Positions 38,026 to 48,482 of a DNA stretch of 64,000 bases are shown in pieces. How positions within the stretch are numbered: the stretch's first letter is position 1; each line of letters starts with the position of its first letter. The DNA lies in the NCBI GenBank assembly GCA_038501195.1, contig JBBPUQ010000002.1, positions 2,294,001-2,358,000 on the forward strand, written 5' to 3'. The position numbers and the translations under genes are program-made. This DNA comes from Nemania diffusa (Eukaryota; Ascomycota; Sordariomycetes; Xylariales; Xylariaceae). The notes beneath the pieces are model-generated. The model was not told the origin of the DNA, did not search any database, and was given only the letters and a program-made list of their open reading frames with translations.

Positions 38026-38590
38026 AGCTCGATTGAAGGGCTCGATTGAAGCGATTGATTGAAGCGATCGATTGAAGCGATCTTTTTAATAGAGCTTTTT
38101 AATAGGTTTATTGAATAGATTGATTGAAGCGATCGATTGAAGCGATTTTTTTAATCGAGCCCTTCAATAGGTCTATTGAATAGATTGATTGAAGCGATCG
38201 ATTGAAGCGATTTTTTCAATCGAGCCCTTCAATAGGTCTATTGAATAGATTGATTGAAGCGATCGATTGAAGCGATTTTTTCAATCGAGCTTTTCAATAG
38301 GTCTATTGAATAGATTGATTAAAGCGATCGATTAAAGCAATCTTTTCAATAGAGCTGTTCAATTGATTTATTCAATAGATCTTTTTAATAGAGCTTTTTA
38401 ATAAACTTATTAAATAGATCGATTGAAGCGATTGATTGAAGCAATCTTTTTAATAAAGCTGTTTAATTGATTTATTTAATAGATCTTTTTAATAGACTTT
38501 TTTAATAGACTTTTTTAATAGACTCTTTTAATAAACTTTTTTAATATACCTTTTTAATACACTTTTTTAATTATTTTTTTTAGTCCATTT
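38026..38590 (+). repeat. 65-bp tandem repeat array with decaying copies
   Basis: TGATTGAAGC recurs at 38121, 38186 and 38251, and as TGATTAAAGC at 38316, an exact 65-bp period. Each unit holds paired GATTGAAGCGATC blocks, then a run of T, CAATCGAGCCCTTCAATAG and a GTCTATTGAATAGAT-like end. Copies toward both sides decay by C-to-T and G-to-A changes (TCAATCGAGCCC to TTAATAGAGCTT). The array grades after about 38460 into short TTTTTAATAGAC-type units. Confidence 0.85.
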
Positions 38591-41400
38591 TTTTAATTTG
38601 TAACAGAACTTTAATAGCAACTAAACAGATTTACAGTTATAAGTAGTAGCTTTTATTATTTAACTTTTATATTATTTGTACTAGCTGTTAATATTGCTTA
38701 ATAGTTTTGTAAAAATAGTAATACTACTAGTAACAGCTGTTGTTGTTGTTGTTAATAAAGCTTTTGAACTTTTTAGCATTAAGTTTTATTTTTTAGATTT
38801 TGTAATATAAACAATAAAAATAGTACTATAAACTTTTGTTGCTTTTAAAAACAAGCAAAGCTTTTTTGTAAAGCTATTTTTTATTAAGAAAAAATCTTAT
38901 TAAAACTATAAATTAAGCAATAAAACAAAAAAAAGCTTATTGTTTAAACTTATTATAAAATAGTAAATATAAACTAGTTATAAAGCTTTTTAAATATTTG
39001 TAGCTTTTTTGGTATAATTTTGAAGTTATTTACTAATAACAAAAAGTTTAGTTCTATAAAATTGATTTAAAGTTATTAATAAAAGTTAAAATTGTTTAGC
39101 TTTAAAGTTTGCTTAAATTGTATAATAACAGTATAACTATTATTTATAAGCTTTAGTATAACTTTTAAGTGTTTGTAAATATTATAACAGCAAAGTATAT
39201 TTATTTAACAGTTAAAGTAGCTATTACAACAAAATAAATCGGTTTTATTATAACAAATGTTATAAATAGCTTAATACTGTTTGTAAGCTTTTTTTAAAAT
39301 ATATTAAAACATTTTTAATTTAATTATTTTGTTTGTAAATATTATAGCTTTATAAAAAACAGAAATATATAAAGCTTAATATTATTATAGTTATTTAAAT
39401 TTAGCTGATTTTATTTTTATAAGCTTAACAGTAGTTTTATATAACTGTAAACTACTAGTTTAAGTATTTAAAAAGTAAGTTTTTAGTTTTATGTATAAGC
39501 TTTTAATTTTTAAAGTATTATAAACGCTGTAGTTGTAGTAGTTATATATATAACAATAAGTTTATTATTTATAAAACTGCTAGTAAATATTGCTTAAATA
39601 AACTAAAATATATAACTATTTAATAAATTTACTGTAAAAATTATTTTAATATTTAAAAGCTTTAGTTTTTATTTTATAATAAGTTAAATAGTTTTATAAA
39701 GTTAGTATATTGTTGATATTATAATTAATAGCAAAAAAGTTAAAAGTTTTGCAGTGTTAACAGCATATATATTTAGAAGTAATTTTTTCCGGTATAAAAA
39801 GTAGTAGTAGCTTTATAGTTTTAAACTGTTTTTTATTTATATAGTTAAGCTTGTATTAGTGTTTTGCTAGTAACTAGTTAATACTTATTAGTATATAAGC
39901 TTTTAAAATAGGGCTTTTTTAAAAATTTTTTATTTTAGCTTATATGTTAGTTATAATATATTAAATACAAAGTTGTAATTAAGTAGTAAATTAAATTGTT
40001 ATAACTATATTATAGCTTTTTTTAGCTTTATTAGTAACAACAACTTCAAGTATAGAAATTTTTAAAATATTACAAAAAGTATTAAAATAATAAAAAACTT
40101 AAATATATAACTTTTTGTTTTTGTTTAATAAAATTGCAAAGTTTATATTGAAAATAGTATTAAAAAACGTAGTATTAGCGATTTTAAAAAACAGTTTATT
40201 AAAAAAGTTGATTTAATAATAAATTAAACTATTAAAAATGTATTATTTATATATATAAAATATATAAAAAAAGTATATTTTGTATGTATTATTAAATATA
40301 ATAACTTTAAATAACTGCTATTATATTTTTTAGTACTAAAAAAGTAACTATAGTAAACAAAAAACTTGTTTATTAGAATATTTAATTCTATGTTATATAT
40401 TTACTGCTTATAATTAATTAATAATTTATATACAGTTAATATAAAAGTTTTGTTTTTTTTATTTATGCTTTAATATATAATTACTAATGTTTTGTTTAGT
40501 TAAAGTTGTATAAAAGTTAATATTTCGAATAATTTTGTAAATTTTGCAGCAAAAAATTAAAGCGTTAAAACTATTAGTAATTGTATTAATAATAGTAAAA
40601 GTTATTTGTTGTTTTTAATAAATAATAGTTATAAAACTAACTAAATAGCTATAATAAAAATATTTGATTTAAAAAAACTACTGTTTAGTACTTTTATATA
40701 ATTTAGCTAAAGCTTTAAACTAGCAATTTTAGTTCATTAAAAATATCTTTTTTTTAGTTATAGTTAATTACTGTTTAAAACTACTGCTAATATATTAGAT
40801 AACGAAACGAATATATTAACTAGCTTTGTTTTTATTTTAAAAACTAGCTTTTTTAATAACGTAGCTTTTAAAAAAAGTATAAGTTTGTTAAGCTACAAAG
40901 CTATTTTTAAAAATAGTAAAGTAAATATTTAATAGAAGCAAAAAAAACATCAAAAATGCAATATTTTTAATTAAAAAAATAACTAATAAATAGTAAAAAA
41001 TACAAAAAGTTTAAAAATAACGTTAAATTAATAAAAATTATAAAACAACGTAGTATTATTAATTAGTAAAGTTAGTTATTGTTGTAATAAAATTAATAAA
41101 AAAAGTTAAAAAATTAAAAGTTAAATAATAATATAAATAAATTATATAAATAAATAATAGTACAAATAGATTAACTGAAAGTAGTATAGCAGTAATAACT
41201 AATGTATAGCTTAATTAATAAAACTAAGTTATAATAAGCTTAAATGCTTTTATAGCGCTTATAAGCTATAAACTTTTAAATTTATAGTATTTAGTACACT
41301 TAAACTTGTTATAATTTACTGCTTTTTTTTTTATTTGCTTTTTCGACTGTATATTTAATTTAATTAATATAGGTTTAACTAGCTAGATTTTTTTAATGCT

Positions 41401-41520
41401 TTATTTGCTATACAAATTTAGTAAAAATTAGAGCAATTAGGGGGCTTAATAGGATGACTTCTATGTTAGGTTTAATGTTCTCTCCAAGGAGTAAAACATC
41501 GTTTCCCAAAATCCGGGGCG
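41401..41520 (-). repeat. right terminal inverted repeat
   Basis: This is the reverse-complement partner of the left end at 37521. It terminates in CCCAAAATCCGGGGCG immediately before the right target-site duplication. Confidence 0.85.
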
Positions 41521-41529
41521 ACATTGATG
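41521..41529 (+). repeat. target-site duplication, right copy
   Basis: ACATTGATG is identical to 37512-37520. It lies 177 bp before the predicted start codon of the AlkB-like gene. Confidence 0.9.
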
Positions 41530-41706
41530 CAGCTGAAAGCTGTATAAGTAATCAATAACAAGTACTGCGTACTATACTAAACATCACTTTCAACGTTCCT
41601 AGGACAATTTTCAGTGAATTGAATTAACTATTTCAAAGAATAATCTGTAGTTTAAATTAGCTCATTGTGTGTGTCATAAATAAATCTATCTATACCCAAA
41701 TTCCTC

Positions 41707-43146
41707 ATGTCGAAGAAACGAACAATTGATGCCTACTTCAACGCACCCAAAGCCAAGAAGCCCTGCGATTCTAATCACCTTCGTTTAGAAAATGGGCCCA
41801 TATCACCGGTAATATTTACTCCCTACTCAATTATCCATATAAAAGCAATCCCAGAACATCGCTTAGCGGGGATCTAGGAGATAGAGAAACGTCTCCATGT
41901 TTATACTCAAGATCATGACACAGCATTGAGACTAACACATTCATAAGGGGACCGGTTCTCATATCAGTGGCAATGACGAGATAATTGGCCTCGTAACAGC
42001 GGCAAATAAACAAATACCAAGTTACTCTACACATGCCTCGTATCCGTTCTCCATACCACATTTACCAGATACCCTCGAGGCTGAGATCTCAGTCCCGCCG
42101 GCGCGTGCCGCACGCGTGATAGCTGATCAGCCAGACCTCGATCTTCTGTATTTCGAGCCGTACATTTCGCGACATGCAGCTCGGCAGCTCTTTGAGTTTC
42201 TACGGGATGAACTGCCGTTCTATCGCGTCGAGTACGATATCATGAGGGGCGGAGCAAAGACGCACATCCGTACACCTCGAGTGAGTTATCCCAATTCCTG
42301 AATCCCCTTCTTCTTCTGCTTTAGTATCCCACCACGAGAAAATTATATTCCTTGGGATTCGATTTTATAAAAAGGACTTTGGGATTAGAAGCGTCTTGTC
42401 ATTGCTATCACTTACTGACCCAACAACCTATATAGTGGACAACTGTGTTTGGTCTAGACGAGACGGCGCGCTTCGAAGCCAGTCCTCCATCAGCATTTGG
42501 CTCATCTAATGCCCAGTTTTCAGTAGGGGAAGTGATAGATACGCAAACAGGGAAGCCGATCCCCGTTGGCCATTTAGACACACACAAAACACCAAGCCAA
42601 AGGAGGCAAACAGCGTACAAGGCGAGACCACGCCCCATCCCCCATTGTCTCGATGTCTTACGGAAGTCCACCGAAGCAACAACGGGATGCTGTTTCAATT
42701 TTTGTCTAGTCAACTACTATGCTTCCGGGGCAGACAGTATTTCGTTCCATAGCGACGACGAGCGGTTTTTGGGCGAGCTTCCTGCAATCGCATCATTTTC
42801 ATTAGGCGCACGGCGAGATTTCCTGATGAAGCATAAACCTCCAAATTCGGAATCAGGGGAGACCGATAACAATGGCACACCGAAGGAGGCACTTAAGCTG
42901 CCACTTAGGAGTGGCGATATGGTGCTCATGCGCGGCAAGACGCAAGCAAACTGGCTGCACTCTATCCCCAAGCGTGGCGGTAAAAACGAGTGGGACGGCG
43001 GACGTATCAATATCACCTTCCGACGAGCCCTAGTTAGAGGAGGCACAGAGAATTATTATCAATACAACGTAGGCAGTGGCCCTGTCTATAAATGGAATGC
43101 CGCAAGCCAAGAGATGAAACCATGGATGAACACCCTCAAACCATGA
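41707..43146 (+). CDS. AlkB-like 2-oxoglutarate/Fe(II) dioxygenase (ALKBH2/3 type)
   Basis: The proposed exons are 41707-41808, about 42022-42280 and 42436-43146. The 42281-42435 intron (GTGAGT..CTATATAG, phase 0) is secure. The first junction is not: the GTAATA donor at 41809 is phase 0, while the CCAAG acceptor at 42021 needs phase 2, so another donor/acceptor pair or a small extra exon must be used. The N-terminus MSKKRTIDAYF resembles a PCNA-interacting (PIP-type) motif. The next exon reads STHASYPFSIPHLP then DQPDLDLLYFEPYI. The last exon carries the iron ligands (FHSDDE, His at 42748; HSIPKR, His at 42958) and the 2-oxoglutarate Arg in RINITFRR (43021). The family removes methyl lesions from DNA oxidatively in the nucleus. 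It is convergent with nus1, 151 bp apart. Confidence 0.85.
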
Positions 43147-43297
43147 ACAATGCAGTCTAGGGACCTCCCTCTATGCCACCCCCTCCTCCTCCTCCTTTTA
43201 TAGTTCGGAAATAAAAACAATGCTCGTCTAACGCCGATATGCGCCTATTCATCTACTCGCCAGTATTTAGGAACCTGAAGAAAATTCTGTGTGGCGT

Positions 43298-44390
43298 TTA
43301 CTTCCCCAGCTTAAAGGTGGCCTGTGCATATTTCCGAAGGGCTCGTAGGAATAGCTGATATCCTACTCCCTGGTTGTCAGGGGCGCAGTAGATTTCGGTT
43401 AGGCGGATGGACCATGGTGGGTAGCCCTGTAGGTCGACGTAGGGCTCAAATGAGATGAGCAAGTCAGGTTCACGCATAACCGCTTCGGATAGCTCGTTAT
43501 CGATTACGTCCGCAGTGATGTCTCCAGCAGAGATCTTATTCTTCTGTACCATATCAGTCAGGACCCTTGTAAGGTCAACCATGGCTTCGCGGCCATCGTC
43601 CTCTGAGATGAGGATGAGGTTGAACCTCGATTCATTATGCGATCGGATCGTTGGAGCGCCTCGAGCGAAAAGTGCAAGCAACGGTGCTTGGTTCTTGCCG
43701 AACCAGGCCTTCAGACGATTGGACACACTACGGTGCGTCTGCGCCATGTATCGCTTGAGCACGCCTATAGACCATATGTTAGCAACGAACGGCAGCTGCC
43801 ATGAGAAAAGCTAGTACCTGTCTTCTCGTACACAGATAGTTTGGGGATACCAGCAGCGGCACACCACGCCGTCACCTCAGCAACCTCGTTCACCAACTTC
43901 TCCAAGGCATCCCCCTTTCCGCCATTTTCGAGAGTGAGTATTATGCTTAGGTGCTCTGGTAATCTCTTCAGCGTGGCCACATCTCGGGCTATGTACTCGG
44001 GTGAATTGTAGTGATGCTTGAGGATGGCCACCAGGCGATTGGAGACGGCGTGATAGGTGATACGGATGCGGATGTAAAGAGAGAAAAGAGCGTGCGTGAA
44101 GAGATAGAGAAGGGTGTAGATCTGGGTTTTGAGCAATTTCCTAACTCCAAAGCGCGATGAGTCCTGCTTCCTTACGCGGCTGTTGCTTCGTTGGCGGGTT
44201 GGCGGCGCGGGGAGATAGTTCTGACAAGTCATATCAGCTTTGAACCAGAAATAGGCCTTACCACTTGTGAGGCATGATATACGTTCAAACTAACCTTGAC
44301 TAACTTCTCACGTTCCTCCACGCCAAGTTTGCTATGTCCAGACCTCTCGTCTTGCCGATATATTTGAGTGTCTTTTGCTGTAAACGACAT
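43298..44390 (-). CDS. nus1: dehydrodolichyl diphosphate synthase complex subunit Nus1
   Basis: A three-exon gene: 44390-44295, 44220-43818 and 43764-43298. The introns are 74 bp (GTTAGT..TTGTCAG) and 53 bp (GTACTA..GCTAAC..TATAG). It encodes 321 residues. The N-terminal cytosolic part is basic; a membrane segment lies at about 66-84 (TLLYLFTHALFSLYI). A cis-prenyltransferase-like domain follows, with VSVYEKTG-type sequence across the second junction (YEKTGVLKRY), SFEPYVDLQGYPPWSIRLTE, and a C-terminal YQLFLRALRKYAQATFKLGK. Nus1/NgBR pairs with the catalytic Rer2/Srt1 subunit at the ER to make dolichol for N-glycosylation. It lacks the catalytic residues of the partner, as usual for the family. 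The only in-frame ATG at the N-terminus is 44390. Confidence 0.9.
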
Positions 44391-45423
44391 GGCTGTCCCT
44401 GGTATATACCTGGTATGTCCTCGGTGTTTCGTGATTCGATAACGGGGCACGACAACGCGTAAGATGATGTTTTCGAACGGGTGAGAAATTAAGGATTAAT
44501 CGACAATTCTCGCAAGTTGTAGCTCTATTTCCCTTTTTGTTGATATTATCTGGCCGCTTGCATCGCCTTGGTTTGTGAATGGTGTAATTGTCTACCTGTG
44601 TAATAACAGTTGCCTGAGGCGCGAGACTATTCAACCAAGGCAGTATGTGGTTAAAACGAAGGGACGCCAATCACGGTGGGCGGAGTAGTATGACGATTAT
44701 CATGTGGAATTCAGATCTGAATTGTATGTTTGGTGGAGTGCGACGGGATATATGTACCTAGGTAGCTCTTGATAGCAACGGTTAGACTACATAGTGGATG
44801 GAACTAGGAACCTGCCGCGGGCAGGCACCGCACTGACCTCAGCCACAAATTGCGTGGCCCAGAAGTAGGTGCCTACCTTAGGTAGGTAAGTACTCTGTAC
44901 ACCGTGGGCATTTCCTGCTGCAGTTATAACTTGAAAACCTTCTTCCTCAAGCATATAATTAAAAAACATCTTTAACCAAGAGATTCACTCTTACTCACCA
45001 AAGATAGTAATGTTCGGGATTTATCATTGTTCAAACCCTGAAACTGTCCAATGCAGCATTTTTTTTTAACGATGGACCGCCTTGAAGTGTAGGCAAATAG
45101 GTCATCTCCTTGCTAGAGTGCTACATACATAGTTACATACAGAGCGCGACAGAAAAATACTAACGCCTCGTAGACTAGCGATAATACCTCGCCTCCTTCA
45201 CTATGATGGAGCAGTTTAACCTCGACTAGTCAAATATCATCAACAGGCCGGCGAATTATCTATATCACATTCAAGGTGTTGAACTTCCTGAATATTCATC
45301 TAGACAAGCACGTACCTCCATAACGAGGGGTTGATATTCTGAAAATGAGGAGTATATCGCTTCTTGTTTTTCTTCTTCTCTCGTCCTCTTCTTGGAGAGA
45401 GATTCAATTGGCCGCGACGACGA
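44391..45423. other. intergenic region with possible minus-strand coding fragments
   Basis: Upstream of nus1 there is no complete gene. On the minus strand, 44787-44969 reads MFFNYMLEEEGFQVITAAG.. and is preceded by a GTGAGT..TTAAAG intron-like stretch. At about 45423-45322 the frame of the gene at 45424-46137 continues past its stop. These may be pieces of a longer, damaged gene. No family was recognised. Confidence 0.35.
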
Positions 45424-46137
45424 CTATTGTGGCAGATCAGCCACTAGTCTTTTCTGTGTCGACCCTGTTAGCCGTAAGGCTGGGTAGAACCACTCGATTT
45501 CATGACCGTTACCGGCTGGAACGTGAATAAACCCTGTAGCAAGATTGAAGGTCAACTGGTTGGGGTTTAAAGGATCTCCATTTCTGTAGTTTTCCCACGG
45601 AATAGATATATATTCCATAAAGCCATTCTTTTTCAAGCAATTCCGTAGGTCCTCACCTTCAGTCGGAGTTTGAGCCGCGATCCTTGTGTTTACTTAGAAC
45701 AAGTTAAAGAAGGTGATGAATTATTGGAACGTGTACTCACTACGGCGTTTCGCTCTGGCTCTTTGGCTGATGTGGGAGATGAATATCTCCTTCGTGGTGA
45801 GAATGCAGCCGTCACAGCACCGCCGACTAATGCAGTATGTGTATCTGTATACCTGCCCGATCGGCCTCACTTCCGATCTCTGCCTGTATGAATTTTTCTT
45901 CCACATCCCATTTCTGTCGACAAGATTATTCTCAAATATTATTTGACTACGCCATTTTACAATTGGCTTGTGGTCCTTTGGAAGTTGTTCCCCTTGTAGT
46001 AGCTCTCCCTGAGCCTCGACTCTGGCCCCTCCGTCGGGGAACAGGTGCTTCTTTCTCTTTTTTATCTTCCCTTCTTGATTAGAAGCGCTGCCGCCATCCT
46101 TTTCACTCCCCCCATCCTCGCCATCGCTTCTCACCAT
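45424..46137 (-). CDS. unrecognised protein, two exons, perhaps truncated by an in-frame TAG
   Basis: Exon 1 is 46137-45741, the intron is 45740-45693 (48 bp, GTGAGT..TTTAAC..CTAAG), and exon 2 is 45692-45424, giving 221 residues. The N-terminal part is charged (Asp/Glu then KKRKK). Exon 2 has a well-ordered look: MEYISIPWENYRNGDPLNP, then GFIHVPAGNGHEIEWFYPAL. The stop is a single TAG. After it the same frame stays open for about 33 codons (SRPIESLSKKRTREEEKQEA..) up to a GTACGT donor near 45322. The gene may therefore be a pseudogene, or the true 3' part may lie beyond. It is divergent from the FTA2/kinase-like gene 545 bp away. I do not recognise the family; exon 1 may also include intron sequence. 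Confidence 0.4.
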
Positions 46138-46682
46138 CGTTTTTATTTTCTACTCAAAATGCGGGCGAAGGTCCTGGATCGGTGAAGTCCAGTGCCGCCG
46201 ACACGATGGTATGGTTCCATCTCATCATCAAGTCCCGTGTCTCACCTTCATTTCTAGCTTTGCAGTAGCGAGGGTGGAGATAGGGGTAATCGGGGAGTTG
46301 GCGATTTTCCCCACGAACGTGTGCCAGAAGGCTGTAGACGGCTGTAGCAAAGGAAGGCCACGTCCAATCCAATGATATACAATTGCTTATGTTTCTCAGC
46401 CTCATTCTCGATATGTTGTCCACCCATTGGCCCGAACGCCACTTTGTCTGTCAGTTCCCGTTGTGCCGGGGTTTTCCATAGAGGGGGTTTTCGTACAGGT
46501 CACCAACGCGAGGGGTGCTTTTTGCGCGGTAGGACCAAGCTTAGCATAACAAACAGTACCTAGAGATGTGCCCCTTTATGAGGCACATAGCATGACATTT
46601 AAATATTAAATACGAACGACCTTAAAGCCTCAGGGCCATATATTACGTCGACTAACTAATAGCAAGCTTGAGGACGTGCGCG
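46138..46682. other. spacer between divergent genes with small ORF fragments
   Basis: This lies between the unrecognised minus-strand gene and the FTA2/kinase-like gene. A minus-strand frame at 46154-46423 (..TWPSFATAVYSLLAHV..) looks somewhat protein-like and could be an upstream exon of the minus-strand gene, but no clean junction was found. The proximal part should contain the promoter of the plus-strand gene. Confidence 0.35.
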
Positions 46683-47583
46683 ATGCCGAAACGAATGATC
46701 CGGCCTCGAGCAAGCACTCAGCTTCCAGCCCTTCCTCCATGCCCCGGCCCGAAATTGGCGGCATTTCCACACCAAAACACGGAAATCAAGTGGATCGAGA
46801 GACTCGACGATTTCGACCAAGACGGCGGATCGGCAGCGCAGGGATGTGTCTATAAAGTCGAAATAAACTCGAAAGTCTACGCGCTGAAAATCGTGAGTGA
46901 ACCATGATCATTCCGGCACGTGCGCTGTATAACCATTTGATTTTCAGTTTAAATTCTTCGATCCTACCGTCGTTCGCGAATTCTGGAAACTCTCGGTGGG
47001 AGACTCAGTCCCGTTGAACGAGATGATATTCTACACTGACCCGTTCTTCGCCGAGTGTCGCGCATACGGCCGCATTAAGGAAGCTCGGGTTACGAAAGGA
47101 ATCAGGGAGAAGCTCGCCGTTCCATGCCACGGCTATCTCTTCCTTGCTAAGAGAGACGAGATGTGGCTTAAGAAGCAAGGGGTTCGTTTAGGATCTAGGA
47201 ACCTTAGTAAAGAGCTCCGCCCGCCTCTTTTCGATACTAATCTTGTTTGCGCTCTCGTGAAGGACTTCGAGCCCCGACCGCCTGGGCTTACTTCTAAGAA
47301 CGTGCGACAGGCTTTACGCAAGCTAAAGCGGCTGAACGAGCTCCAGGTGTACAATGGTGATATTAAGGGCGATAATTTCAGAGCCGGGTACCTAGTCGAC
47401 TTTGGCACGGCTCAAACGGAACCACATTGTCTTATAGACGCCTTGGAAGAGGACGAGGCTCAGAACAAAAGGGTGGAGGATATGGTTTTGTTCGACGAAG
47501 CAGTGATCGAAGATGAGGTGAAGACGAGAGTCAGGGCAATGTCGGAGCGTCGGCGACAGCCACCTAGAAGAGGGAAGAGATGA
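46683..47583 (+). CDS. FTA2-like (Sim4 kinetochore subunit family) protein-kinase-fold protein
   Basis: Two exons, 46683-46892 and 46948-47583, with a 55-bp intron (GTGAGT..TTTTCAG, phase 0), give 281 residues. Joining yields VYALKIFKFFDP, the hallmark of the fungal FTA2-like family, with the kinase beta-3 Lys in ALKI. ECRAYGRIKEA, AVPCHGYLFL and LVCALVKDFEP follow. NGDIKGDN is the catalytic-loop equivalent, and VDFGTAQTEPH holds the DFG. The Lys, Asp, Asn and DFG Asp are all kept, so activity is possible. The C-terminus is basic. S. pombe Fta2 is a kinetochore protein, but this family is expanded in filamentous fungi and most members have no known role, so a kinetochore function is not claimed. 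Start is the ATG at 46683; an in-frame TTG lies upstream. Confidence 0.8.
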
Positions 47584-48482
47584 TATTTACGATACGTGAG
47601 GACTTTATTGTACCCTAGTTTCCTTTGTACCATCTGCGATAGCTAGGCAGAGTTTTATTTCTATATCATGCGTAAGTATTCAAATAAATAATGTATATTA
47701 GCTTCCGTCATTTCTTAATTCTAAGATTCTTGAATTTTTTGGATCAACTATGACCCTTTCTTATTGTATTACAACAGCCCACAGCGCCTTGATTAATGAC
47801 GGAGAAACATATGACTATTGACGAAGCATTATAGTTATACTAGAACCCTATGATCATCCTAGTTGGATAGGCGGGCGACAAAATCCGTTATAAATCAATG
47901 AGAAAAAATATTTTCCTATAGTGCCCAATTTCAGTCCTCGTCGTAGCTGAAAAAAATTGTTAAGAATATTCTCTAGGTAGCCCAAGTCCCTCTGACCTCC
48001 GGAAAGTAATGTAGCGTTAAGAGATGAAGGTCTATACATGTATAGGCGTATACGCGCTAAGTAATAGCGGCGATTACGCTAAGCTAAATATGTACATGCA
48101 CTCTTAGGATGTACGCATACATGGCAGGGGTAACATGTACAATCTACAAGTACATCTAGAATGCTTACCTAACATGTCGTATCTAGGTTTCATCTACGTA
48201 GGACGTAGGTAGGTAGGGTATGTAGTCCGGGGAAGGACCAACAGTCTATGGAATTTTCCCGACCACCATCAATACACAAGAAATACGTCCTGATGGATAT
48301 AAACGACATCCATCCGATCCCTAGACAACGAATAACTCTTCTTGGAACCTACACAAATCCTGTCTTCGCCGATATAAGATAAACGATTTGCAGCGACTAC
48401 ATACGCTCCCCCGTGCTTCTACCCCCCCTCCATCCTCCATGGTGTGGTCCCTAGTATCGACCATAGCGACGTGACCGACTCG
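47584..48482. other. intergenic region upstream of cog6
   Basis: No gene was seen. It contains the 3' UTR of the FTA2-like gene, AT-rich stretches and TACATG/TAGGTA words near 48.0-48.2 kb. The pyrimidine-rich last 60 bp lead into the cog6 start. An ATG at 48440 opens a frame that stops after 11 codons and overlaps the cog6 leader, so it could act as a short uORF. Confidence 0.45.

Larger units (their letters stand above)
37521..41520. mobile_element. Mutator-like DNA transposon, degenerate and probably RIP-mutated
   Basis: The element is 4,000 bp from terminus to terminus. Its ends are inverted repeats beginning CGCCCCGGATTTTGGG. The outer 41 bp match with one C/T difference, and similarity weakens over about 120-138 bp. 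It is flanked by an exact 9-bp duplication, ACATTGATG. Mutator-like elements (including fungal Hop-type) make 9-11 bp duplications and often have long inverted repeats; Merlin (8-9 bp) is the main alternative. The interior is extremely AT-rich, with TAA/TAG in every frame and no ORF of 60 codons, so no transposase remains readable and the element cannot move by itself. Differences between its repeat copies are mainly C-to-T or G-to-A, as RIP produces. It also contains a 65-bp tandem array. It could equally be a non-autonomous element that never coded. Confidence 0.85.

Noticed and set aside
46154..46423. 89-codon minus-strand ORF as an upstream exon of the unrecognised gene
   Set aside because: No donor/acceptor pair joins it in frame to the ATG-containing exon; left as a possible fragment only.
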